Below are positions 42,003-51,330 of a stretch of 64,000 nt of DNA, one piece after another. This stretch comes from UBA2991 sp965221735. GTDB lineage: Bacteria > Chloroflexota > Dehalococcoidia > Tepidiformales > Tepidiformaceae. Location: contig OZ244910.1 in NCBI GenBank assembly GCA_965221735.1, positions 1,612,001 to 1,676,000 of the forward strand, given 5' to 3'. The notes beneath the pieces are model-generated. The model saw only the letters and a program-made list of their open reading frames with translations. It was not told the DNA's origin and searched no databases. Made by a program: the position numbers and the translations under genes. The stretch's first letter is position 1, and every line of letters begins with the position of its first letter.

Positions 42003-43234
42003 ATGAACACCCCCGCTTCCGCGAACTCGTCGATCTCCGCTTCGGACAGGTTGAGGGCCTCGGCCAGGACCTCGCGCGTGTGCTCGCCGATGAGGGGGGC
42101 GGCGCGCTGCAGTTGGCCGGGAGTAGCACTCAAGCGGGGGGTGACGCCGTCGTGGGGGGTGTCGCCCATCTCGGGGTGGGGGAGGGTCTGCCACCAGCCG
42201 CGGGCGGCGAACTGGGGGTCGCTCTCGACGCGGTCCCCGGGCTTCTGGCAGACGGCCGCGCGCACCCCCGAGGCCTGCAGGAGGGCCATCAGGTCGTAGT
42301 CGTCGCGCTCGGCGGTCCAGGCGGCGATGTGCTCGTCGAGGGCGTCCTGGTTGGCAAGACGGTCCGCGTTCGACCCGAAGCGCTGGTCGCGGGCCCAGGC
42401 GGGTTCGTCCATGGCGCGTACGAGGGCTTCCCACTCCGCGTCGCTCATGACGGCGATGGCGATCCAGCGATCCTCGCCGGCGCAGGGGTAGGTGTTGTGG
42501 GGGGCGACGGCGGGCTCCCAGGCGCGATTCCCCGGGGGCAGCCCCTCGCGGCGCCAGCTGCGGCCGTTGACGGTGCGGTCGAGGACGGCGGGGCCGTTGA
42601 GGACGGTGGCGGCTTCGACCTGGGACATGTCGATGTGCTGGCCCTCGCCGGTGCGGTTGCGGTGGTGGAGGGCCATGAGGATGGCGATGGCGGCAGAGTA
42701 GCCGGCCGTGTGGTCCATGAAGCTGTAGCCCCAGCCGGCGGGGGTGAGGCCGGGGAGGCCGGAGGTGAGGGTGAGGCCGCCGAGGGCCTGGGCGGTGGGT
42801 CCCCAGGTGGTGTGCTCGCGGTCGCGGCCGGTGTGCCCGAAGCCCGAGATGGAGCAGTAGATGATGCGTTCGTTGATGTCGCGCATCCGGGGGTAGTCGA
42901 GATCCCAGGAGGCGAGGGTTCCGGCGGAGAAGTTCTCGATGACGACATCGGAGACGGCGATGAGGCGCTTCAACAGGTCCATGCCGGAGGGGTGGCGGAC
43001 GTTGAGGAGGACGCTGCGCTTGTTGCGGTTGACGTAGTTGAAGAAGCCGGAGTTGTTGAGGGTGGGGCTATCGCCGATCAGGGGGCGTCCGAGGCGGATG
43101 GGGTCGACGGCCTGCTCGTGCTCGACCTTGATGACATCGGCGCCGAAATCGGCGAGGAAGCGGGTGGCGGTGGGTCCGGCGATGATCCAGGTGAGGTCGA
43201 TGACACGGATGCCGGAGAGGGGGAGGGGGGGCAT
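41999..43234 (-). CDS. CaiB/BaiF class III CoA-transferase
   Basis: A 411-residue class III CoA-transferase: LSGIRVIDLTWIIAGPTATRF, then LADFGADVIKVEHEQ, NKRSVLLNVRHPSGMDLL, IENFSAGTL, SGFGHTG, the catalytic region WGYSFMDHTAGYSAAIAILM (Asp in MDHTAG) and TGEGQHIDMSQVEA. It overlaps the following paralogue by four bases. The pair may be two subunits, as in the two-subunit succinyl-CoA:malate CoA-transferase of Chloroflexus, or two separate enzymes. The start is ATG 43234. A TATCAT box ends eight bases upstream and no Shine-Dalgarno site is visible (CCCCTCCC precedes the ATG). Confidence 0.88.
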   Translation of the reverse strand: MPPLPLSGIRVIDLTWIIAGPTATRFLADFGADVIKVEHEQAVDPIRLGRPLIGDSPTLNNSGFFNYVNRNKRSVLLNVRHPSGMDLLKRLIAVSDVVIENFSAGTLASWDLDYPRMRDINERIIYCSISGFGHTGRDREHTTWGPTAQALGGLTLTSGLPGLTPAGWGYSFMDHTAGYSAAIAILMALHHRNRTGEGQHIDMSQVEAATVLNGPAVLDRTVNGRSWRREGLPPGNRAWEPAVAPHNTYPCAGEDRWIAIAVMSDAEWEALVRAMDEPAWARDQRFGSNADRLANQDALDEHIAAWTAERDDYDLMALLQASGVRAAVCQKPGDRVESDPQFAARGWWQTLPHPEMGDTPHDGVTPRLSATPGQLQRAAPLIGEHTREVLAEALNLSEAEIDEFAEAGVFM

Positions 43235-43242
43235 GGGAGGGG

Positions 43243-43248
43243 ATGATA
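43243..43248 (-). promoter_or_regulatory. -10 box of the CoA-transferase pair (leaderless type)
   Basis: TATCAT on the minus strand ends eight bases before the ATG at 43234; the C-rich spacer contains no ribosome-binding site. Confidence 0.45.
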
Positions 43249-43456
43249 CGCGGGCGCGTCCGGCCCCGACGGCATCCGGGGCGCTGCGGTCCCACCCGGC
43301 CCGTCCGTGCTACGACTCGTCACCGTAGTCCAGACGCAGCGGCAGCCTTTGGCGGGGGAGGGTGGGGTCGGGGCGGAGGAGGGGGAAGGGGTGGGTGGCG
43401 CTGGTGGGGGGATGGGTGAGGGGAATCACACTCCCTCCGCATGACCTACCCTCACG

Positions 43457-45217
43457 TCACACCGCCACGAATCCTTCCACCAGGGCTTCAACAGCATCCG
43501 CCTGCAACGCCTTGAGTTGCCTCACCGACACTTGCACGCGATCACGAAGGGTTGCTACACCAGCTTCGGTCCTTAGCTTCCCGTACGCGTCGCCCTCCTC
43601 CAACTCCGACGGAATCGGCGCCAAGGCAACTTCGACAACCTTCCGCAAGTATTCGATCGTCAACTCTCTATCTTTCTCATATCGCGCGGTCAATTTCAGG
43701 CGCCCCTTAACTGCCCGGCCACCACCGACAATCTCACTTACTACTTCCGAGGCAAGGAAAATGGCGACTGTCGTGAACGCACCGTATCTGAAATAGTCAT
43801 ACAGCTCAGCCTCCGCTTCCGAGGCAGTCTCCTCCTTGACCTTCTGCTTGTAGTAGTCTTTCGTCGCCCCGACAGCCTCACCTAATCGGTACACAGCCAA
43901 GAGGTGACGTACGTCTGCTTCATCATTGAAGAGATCGCGGTATAGCCGTTCATTTTCAAAAAGCTCTGGACTATTACGGTGAGCCCGCGTAGGCTGCCCA
44001 TTGTACGCATCAAGCCATGGCGCAAGCTTTGACAGGTGAACATTCTGCACTAGAATACGGCTACGCGATCTTCTGTACTGGTATGTAATACCGAGCTTGG
44101 TTTTGAAGTCTTCTTCGATTCTTGCTTGGACCGGATCAAGGACACGAAGTTCCCAAGGCTTGATAGGATTTTGCGTGTTATTGTACCTGATGATGTTCTC
44201 GATTAGCGAAGGGTTGTCAGATGCGATCACACGAATCGGTATCATGGCAGTTTCTAGCTGCTTCTGGTCGACGACCTCCGCCAGACTACCAAGTGTTTGC
44301 GCACCGTTAGTGACCGCCAATCCGCTACATTGCAAAGATTCGCTTGTCACCGAAAAAGACCGGTTTATCAAAGTTAGCCCGTTGTTATAAACCCAGAAAT
44401 TCTGGGGATTGTCCTCAGCGGTCTTTCGGATTTGCTGATTTATGTTGCGGGATGACGATCGCCTTCCCAGGTAATCTCTAATGTTGGCACTCGTGAGCGA
44501 TTCCCCGTACTGAGCAACCAACCTAACCAAGTCCCTAGCCCGGACTGTGGCTTGGGCACCTCGCCACTGATCGCCCTGAATTTGTTGAGCCTGGCTAACT
44601 GTAGGAAGGGAGATGCTATCCGTAACGGTGATGGCAGCATGCCTTGCTTCGTAGAGGCCAACAACGCCCTGCAAGCTCAATTCGGTCGCAGTGCCCCGAA
44701 TGGGCGACTCGGCGTCTGGTGCCCACTGGGCAAGCCTGATATTGAGCGAGTTCTGGACTGTGCCAAGTTCCGTTCGAACATTTGGCGAGGGACTAGCGTT
44801 GTGAAGGTAGTAGAGGGAGACCTCGTAAACCTCCCCTGATGAAAGGGCATCGCGGAGTTCTTCCGCGTGGCTTCGGATGTCTGGTCGCGCTATCTGATCG
44901 AGATCTGAGTCGAGTAGCCAAGCTGAAGCAGCATTGAGGTCGGTGGCCTTGTTTACGGGAGGAGTCTTGTCTTCCCAATCAGGGCGTTCGTGGGCTTGGA
45001 TTACGACGGCACGACCAACCTCTCGGTCAATAAAGAACAGGTCGATCTTCTTGTCGTCTACTCCATCGAGGACGGCATCTCGCGCTAATTGCTCGTAGTC
45101 GCCAGTCGACAACAGCAGCCCGGCGGCAAACAGCAGGTAGGCGTGCTCCGGAAATTCTGCGCGCAGGCTGTCAACGGCATCCCGAACCTCGAGAGTCATC
45201 TCAGGGGTTGCTGGCAC
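43457..45217 (-). CDS. AIPR-domain protein (abortive infection phage-resistance type)
   Basis: A 586-residue protein. The middle region matches AIPR: NFWVYNNGLTLINRSF, then VTNGAQTLGSLAEV, IPIRVIASDN and IIRYNNTQNPI. AIPR proteins are part of phage-defence islands. Their N-terminal part is PD-(D/E)xK-like with a line ending in an IQxK motif; here KKIDLFFIDREVGRAVVIQAHE has the acidic residue and the Gln but His where Lys is usual. GC content is about 47% in places against about 70% around it, and codon use differs, so the gene was acquired by transfer. It starts with GTG at 45217, with GGAGG before it and a TAGAAT box further up. It is alone: no methylase or helicase partner is adjacent. Confidence 0.82.
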   Translation of the reverse strand: MPATPEMTLEVRDAVDSLRAEFPEHAYLLFAAGLLLSTGDYEQLARDAVLDGVDDKKIDLFFIDREVGRAVVIQAHERPDWEDKTPPVNKATDLNAASAWLLDSDLDQIARPDIRSHAEELRDALSSGEVYEVSLYYLHNASPSPNVRTELGTVQNSLNIRLAQWAPDAESPIRGTATELSLQGVVGLYEARHAAITVTDSISLPTVSQAQQIQGDQWRGAQATVRARDLVRLVAQYGESLTSANIRDYLGRRSSSRNINQQIRKTAEDNPQNFWVYNNGLTLINRSFSVTSESLQCSGLAVTNGAQTLGSLAEVVDQKQLETAMIPIRVIASDNPSLIENIIRYNNTQNPIKPWELRVLDPVQARIEEDFKTKLGITYQYRRSRSRILVQNVHLSKLAPWLDAYNGQPTRAHRNSPELFENERLYRDLFNDEADVRHLLAVYRLGEAVGATKDYYKQKVKEETASEAEAELYDYFRYGAFTTVAIFLASEVVSEIVGGGRAVKGRLKLTARYEKDRELTIEYLRKVVEVALAPIPSELEEGDAYGKLRTEAGVATLRDRVQVSVRQLKALQADAVEALVEGFVAV

Positions 45218-45338
45218 TTTGCCTCCAGAGCCGTGATTCTAGCAGGGGGCCATCACCCCTTAGGTCCTTTCCCATAGTCACCATGTTGAACCAACCGCCT
45301 TGGCGCGATGTTGCACGCTCCGCTTCCCACACGGGTTA

Positions 45339-45351
45339 GGCGCCTAGCGCC
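45339..45351. promoter_or_regulatory. GGCGC-CTA-GCGCC palindrome between AIPR and peroxiredoxin genes
   Basis: A 5+5 base inverted repeat lies 16 bases upstream of the TACGAT box of the peroxiredoxin gene, in the region shared with the divergent AIPR gene. It could be an operator. Confidence 0.35.
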
Positions 45352-45367
45352 CCCATGCCCCAGCCCG

Positions 45368-45373
45368 TACGAT
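45368..45373 (+). promoter_or_regulatory. -10 box of the cysteine peroxiredoxin gene
   Basis: TACGAT lies 32 bases before the ATG at 45406, giving a short leader that carries a GAGG ribosome site. Confidence 0.4.
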
Positions 45374-45405
45374 CGCGGCTCCAACTTTGTGTGTGAGGCG
45401 TGGAT

Positions 45406-45876
45406 ATGTCTGAGACGGCGACTTTGAAGGTGGGCGACGCGGCCCCCGATTTCGAGCTTCCCCAGAACCCGATGGGCGACCCGGGGCCGTTCAAGCTGAG
45501 CGACCATCGCGGGTCGACGGTTGTCATCAACTTCGTGCCGGCGGCGTTCTCGCCGGTGTGCAGCAACCAGCTCCCGATGATCGAGGAGCAGCTGGGGAGC
45601 CTTGAGGGCGCGGTCACGGTCGCGATCTCGACGGACAACACCTGGACGCTGGCGGCGTGGGCGCAGCAGACGGGGGTGAGCTACCCGGTCCTGAGCGACT
45701 TCAACCCGATCGGGGCGACGGCGGAGGCGTACGGCGTGCTGCTGCCGGGGATGAACATGGCGAACCGCGTGGTGGTCGTGGTCGACGGCGAGGGGAAGGT
45801 GGCGCACATCGAGACGGCGCCGGCGGTGGTGGAGCTGCCGGACTACGGGCCGGTGCTCGCTTGCGTCGCCGGCTGA
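45406..45876 (+). CDS. peroxiredoxin (cysteine form, AhpE/BCP-like)
   Basis: A 156-residue thioredoxin-fold peroxidase: LKVGDAAPDFELPQNPM, then VVINFVPAAFSPVCSNQLPM with peroxidatic Cys52 (SPVC in place of TxxC), TVAISTDNTWTLAAWA, YPVLSDFNPIG and GMNMANRVVVVVDGEGKV. No clear resolving cysteine is near the N-terminus; one Cys lies close to the C-terminus (LACVAG) and might resolve. The ATG at 45406 has GAGG at good spacing; a GTG six bases earlier is possible. This is the cysteine counterpart of the TGA-containing peroxiredoxin at 30117, which shows that the cell has both forms. Confidence 0.88.
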   Translation: MSETATLKVGDAAPDFELPQNPMGDPGPFKLSDHRGSTVVINFVPAAFSPVCSNQLPMIEEQLGSLEGAVTVAISTDNTWTLAAWAQQTGVSYPVLSDFNPIGATAEAYGVLLPGMNMANRVVVVVDGEGKVAHIETAPAVVELPDYGPVLACVAG

Positions 45877-45899
45877 CGCCGGGCGACGCTGCGCTCGCG

Positions 45900-45986
45900 G
45901 TGAATAGTGGATAGTGACTAGTGGATGGTGGGGTGAGCGCGTGCGCGCGCCGACCCGCTAGCCCACTATTCACCAACCACTATTCA
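45900..45986. repeat. intergenic inverted repeat of TAGTG-type words
   Basis: GTGAATAGTGG (45900-45910) is inverted at 45962-45972 (CCACTATTCAC), and a further CCACTATTCAC follows at 45976-45986. The intervening DNA repeats words such as GGATAGTGACTAGTGG. It lies between the convergent peroxiredoxin and alcohol dehydrogenase genes, so it may act as a two-way terminator or be a dispersed repeat. Confidence 0.6.
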
Positions 45987-46000
45987 CTCATCACCAGCCC

Positions 46001-47077
46001 TCAGTTCTCGAGGACGAGGACGCTGCGGTTGACCTCGCCGGCCTTGAGGGCGTCGTAGGCTTCGTTGATCTGGCCGAGCTCGTAGCGGCGGGAGATGAGC
46101 TCGTCGATCTTGAGGCGTCCCTGGCGGTAGAGCTCCATGAGCCAGGCCATGTCGTAGGTCTGGCGGGTGGAGCCGTAAAAGCTGCCGATCATGCCCTTCT
46201 CCTGGAGGAAGGCGGCGCCGGGGATGGTGACCTGCGAATCGAAGGGGAGCATGCCGACGATGACGGCGCGTCCGCCGCGCTTGGCCATCTCGAAGCACTG
46301 CTCGGCGGTCTTCACGAGGCCGATGGCCTCGAAGGCGTAATCGACGCCGCCGCGGACGAGTCCCTTGACGGCCTCGACGGGGTCGCCCTCGGAGGCGTCG
46401 ACGACGTCGGTGGCGCCGAACTCCCTGGCGGCGGCGAGCTTGTTCTCGAGCATGTCGACGGCGATGACGCGGGAGGCGCCGGCGGCGACGGCGCCCTGGA
46501 TGACGTTGAGGCCGACGCCGCCGCAGCCGACGACGGCGACGGTCTGGCCGGCCTGGACGCGGGCGGTGTTGGTGGCGGCGCCGACGCCGGTCATGACGCT
46601 GCACCCGACGAGGGCGGCGGCCTCCATGGGGACGTCGTCGGGGACGTGGACGAGGGCGGTATCGGTGACGAGCTGCTGCTCGGCGAAGGCGGACATGCCG
46701 GCGAACTGGGTCACGACCTGACCGTTCATGCTGAGGCGGTCCTGACGGCCGAGGCGGTTGGTGTTGATGCAGATGAAGGGGCGGCCCTGGACGCAGTTGT
46801 CGCAGAAGCCGCAGGAGGCGACGAAGGCGACGACGACGCGGTCGCCGACCTGGACGTTGGTGACCTCGTCGCCGATCTGCTCGACGACGCCGGCGGACTC
46901 GTGTCCGAGGACGGCAGGGCAGGCCATCGGGTACTTGCCCTCCATGAAGTGGAGGTCGGAGTGGCAGACGCCGGTGGCGCTGGTGCGGATGAGGACCTCG
47001 TTGGCGCGAGGCTCGTCGAGCTGGATGTCCTCGATGACGAGGGGCTGGTCGACGCCATACATGACAGCGGCCTTCAT
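46001..47077 (-). CDS. zinc-dependent alcohol dehydrogenase
   Basis: A 358-residue medium-chain dehydrogenase of the class III/NDMA-type group. Catalytic zinc ligands are Cys38 (TGVCHSD) and His59-Glu60 (LGHESAG), with the later Cys in VGCSVMTGVG. The structural zinc site has Cys89, Cys92, Cys95 and Cys103 (SCGFCDNCVQGRPFIC). The NAD fold is VAVVGCGGVGLNVIQGA, with VDMLENKL giving an acidic residue typical of NAD preference. It oxidises a primary alcohol or a hydroxymethyl adduct. The ATG at 47077 follows AAGGAG. It stands alone; the substrate is not known. Confidence 0.92.
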   Translation of the reverse strand: MKAAVMYGVDQPLVIEDIQLDEPRANEVLIRTSATGVCHSDLHFMEGKYPMACPAVLGHESAGVVEQIGDEVTNVQVGDRVVVAFVASCGFCDNCVQGRPFICINTNRLGRQDRLSMNGQVVTQFAGMSAFAEQQLVTDTALVHVPDDVPMEAAALVGCSVMTGVGAATNTARVQAGQTVAVVGCGGVGLNVIQGAVAAGASRVIAVDMLENKLAAAREFGATDVVDASEGDPVEAVKGLVRGGVDYAFEAIGLVKTAEQCFEMAKRGGRAVIVGMLPFDSQVTIPGAAFLQEKGMIGSFYGSTRQTYDMAWLMELYRQGRLKIDELISRRYELGQINEAYDALKAGEVNRSVLVLEN

Positions 47078-47208
47078 GGGGGGGCTCCTTCGACTTCTCA
47101 GAATCGCCCCGGGAGCGGGTCCAGGACCGGTGCGTGCGGCCCGGGGACGGGCCGCATTGTTTCGGGCGGGTGGGGCGGGTGTCAACGCCGCGCGGGGGGC
47201 GGTTGTGC

Positions 47209-47214
47209 TAGGCT
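47209..47214 (+). promoter_or_regulatory. -10 box of the lamin-tail surface protein gene (leaderless type)
   Basis: TAGGCT ends six bases before the TTG at 47221, supporting this unusual start codon. Confidence 0.45.
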
Positions 47215-47220
47215 CAACCG

Positions 47221-49179
<1,959 letters not shown>

Positions 49180-49195
49180 CAGGGGAGGTGGCGTC

Positions 49196-50671
49196 GTGCC
49201 GGTTGAGCGGTTGCAGAAGATCCTGTCGAACGCGGGCGTGGCGTCGAGGCGGTCGGCGGAGTCGATGATCGTGGCGGGACGTGTGGCCGTGAACGGCAAG
49301 ACGCTCGACACGCTGGGGGCGCGGGCCGATCCGGAGAAGGACGAGATCACGGTCGACGGGACGCCGGTGCTGCGCGAGCGCTACCGGTACGTGGCGCTGC
49401 ACAAGCCGACCGGGGTGCTCTCGGCGGTGCGCGACGACCGGGGGCGACCGACGGTCACGTCGCTGGTCGATATTCCGGACGCGACGCTCCGACCGGTCGG
49501 CAGACTCGACCTGGAGAGCGAGGGGCTGATCCTGCTCACGAACGACGGGACACTCACGGAACTGCTCACGCATCCCCGGCACGAGGTCTCGAAGGAGTAC
49601 CTGGTGGCGATCGACCAGCCGCTGGGGAAGAAGGGGCGGGAACGGCTGGTGCGGGGGGTGCGGCACGAGGGGGAGCGGCTGAAGGCAGACTCGGTGCAGG
49701 TGGTGAGCCCGAGCGGCTCGCCCGATCGTCCCGACGCGCGCTGGCTGCTGATCACGCTGCACGGGGGGCGCAAACGGGAGATCCGGCGGATGCTCTCGGT
49801 TGTGGGGAGGCGGGTGGTGACGCTGCGGCGCATCCGCATCGGGCCGCTGGCGCTGGGAACGCTGGCGGAGGGCGAGCACCGCGAGCTGACAGTGGAGGAA
49901 GTCGAGGCGCTCTATCGCGCGGCGAAGCAAGCGGAAGGGCGAGAGCGCGGTAGCATGGCGCCGGCGTCGACAGCCGACTCCGAACCACCGATGAAGCCGC
50001 AACCGCCCCACCCGATCGCGATCGACGGGCCCGCCGCCTCGGGCAAGAGCACGCTGGCGCGCGCCCTCGTGAAGCGCTTCGGGTACGTGCTGCTGGATAC
50101 CGGCCTGATGTACCGCGCGATCGCGCTGGCGGCGCAGCGCGCGGGCGTACCGGCCAGCGACGGCGACGCCTGCACGGAACTGGCGGGCAGCGGGGATCTG
50201 CGGCTCGCGATCGAGGGCAGCGAGGCGCGCGTCCGGCTGCTCGATGAGGACGTGACCGACCTGCTGCGCGCACCGGAGGTCGAGGGGGCGGTGAGCGACT
50301 ATGCGGCGATCGTTGGGGTCCGGCGGGAGCTGGTCGCGCAGCAGCGCTTCTTCGCGGCGATGCAGCCGTCGCTGCTGGTGGGGCGCGACATCGGGTCCGT
50401 GGTGCTGCCGGACGCGGCGGTAAAGCTCTACCTGCAGGCGTCGGAGGAGGTGCGGGCGCAGCGGCGGGGCGAGCAGGCGGCGGAGTGGGGGGAGCGGCAG
50501 AGCGCGAGCGAGGCGGAACGCGACATCACCGGCCGGGACACGACCGACAGCACGCGCGCGGCCAGCCCGCTGGTGGTTCCGGAGGGAGCGATCGTGATCG
50601 ATACCGGGGAACTCGACGCCGATGCGATGATTGCGGCGGCGATAGCTGCGATAGAGGAGCGAGCGACGTGA
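49196..50671 (+). CDS. rluB-cmk: fused 23S rRNA pseudouridine synthase (RluB-like) and cytidylate kinase
   Basis: One frame of 491 residues holds two enzymes. Residues 1-245 are an RluB/RsuA-type pseudouridine synthase: an S4 domain (VERLQKILSNAGVASRRSAE), LHKPTGVLSAV and the catalytic Asp105 in GRLDLESEGL, then GGRKREIRRML. After a linker of about 25 residues (GRERGSMAPASTADSEPP), residues 273-491 are cytidylate kinase: IAIDGPAASGKSTLA (P-loop 278-285), LLDTGLMYRAIALAA, GRDIGSVVLPDAAVKLYLQAS and RDTTDSTRA. Cmk makes CDP from CMP. Internal ATGs at 49955 and 49991 could start a separate Cmk, but neither has a ribosome site. The start is GTG after GGGGAGG. The next gene overlaps by four bases. 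Confidence 0.88.
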   Translation: MPVERLQKILSNAGVASRRSAESMIVAGRVAVNGKTLDTLGARADPEKDEITVDGTPVLRERYRYVALHKPTGVLSAVRDDRGRPTVTSLVDIPDATLRPVGRLDLESEGLILLTNDGTLTELLTHPRHEVSKEYLVAIDQPLGKKGRERLVRGVRHEGERLKADSVQVVSPSGSPDRPDARWLLITLHGGRKREIRRMLSVVGRRVVTLRRIRIGPLALGTLAEGEHRELTVEEVEALYRAAKQAEGRERGSMAPASTADSEPPMKPQPPHPIAIDGPAASGKSTLARALVKRFGYVLLDTGLMYRAIALAAQRAGVPASDGDACTELAGSGDLRLAIEGSEARVRLLDEDVTDLLRAPEVEGAVSDYAAIVGVRRELVAQQRFFAAMQPSLLVGRDIGSVVLPDAAVKLYLQASEEVRAQRRGEQAAEWGERQSASEAERDITGRDTTDSTRAASPLVVPEGAIVIDTGELDADAMIAAAIAAIEERAT

Positions 50672-51330
50672 AGGCAGTGGGACGCTTCCTGTGGGCGATC
50701 TATGTTCCGTGTTTCTACTGGTGGTCGGTGTGGACCTCGTACGGAATCCTGCTCCTGATGGCGCGCTGGCGTGTCGTGGGACGCGGGAACGTCCCGGGCG
50801 GGCCGCTGATCCTCGCCTCCAGCCACCTGGGGAACGTCGATCCCATGATGCTCGCGATCGCCCTAGCGCCGCGGCGACGGTACATCCGCTTCATGGCGAA
50901 GGAGCAGCTGTTCCGCTACGTCCTCACGCCGTTCGTCATCGGCTGGAACCCGATCCGGCTGTACCGGGGAGCCTCGGACCGGAGGGCGCTGCGAGCGGCG
51001 GAGGAGGCGGTGCGGAACGGGGGGCTGCTGGGGATGTTCCCGGAAGGCACGCGCAGCAAGACGGGCAACCTCGGGCCGCTCCAGGGCGGGACGGCCTTGA
51101 TCGCGCTGCGCACGAACACGGCGATCATCCCCTGCCGGGTCTTCAACACGAACCAGCTCGGGAAGAAAGGGAACCTGTTCCCGCGTCCGACCCTCACCAT
51201 CCGGTTCGGCAAGCCGTTCGCGGTCCAGCGGGGGGAGGGGCCGCTGGCGAAGCAGGTGGAGGCGCTGACGGAGCGCATCCGCGAGGAGCTGGAGGCGCTG
51301 CGGCTCGAACACGAGGCCGACGCAGCGTGA
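50668..51330 (+). CDS. plsC: 1-acyl-sn-glycerol-3-phosphate acyltransferase
   Basis: A 220-residue membrane acyltransferase that adds the second acyl chain to lysophosphatidic acid. It has the catalytic HX4D motif in ASSHLGNVDP, FNPIR-like WNPIRLYRG, the FPEGTRSKTG motif and AIIPCRVF. One N-terminal hydrophobic segment (LWAIYVPCFYWWSVWTSYGILLLM) anchors it. It starts with GTG overlapping the rluB-cmk stop (GTGA). Its own stop overlaps the next start in the same way, so the three genes are tightly coupled. cmk-plsC neighbours are common in bacteria. Confidence 0.92.
   Translation: MKAVGRFLWAIYVPCFYWWSVWTSYGILLLMARWRVVGRGNVPGGPLILASSHLGNVDPMMLAIALAPRRRYIRFMAKEQLFRYVLTPFVIGWNPIRLYRGASDRRALRAAEEAVRNGGLLGMFPEGTRSKTGNLGPLQGGTALIALRTNTAIIPCRVFNTNQLGKKGNLFPRPTLTIRFGKPFAVQRGEGPLAKQVEALTERIREELEALRLEHEADAA

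Noticed and set aside
42080..43246. 388-codon plus-strand frame opposite the second CoA-transferase gene
   Set aside because: Gly/Val/Asp-rich antisense shadow. The minus strand has all class III CoA-transferase motifs.
36000..46000. Replication origin with dnaA genes
   Set aside because: The skew changes in this direction, but there is no dnaA, dnaN, gyrB, parAB or obvious AT-rich DnaA-box cluster. I left it as a skew observation only.
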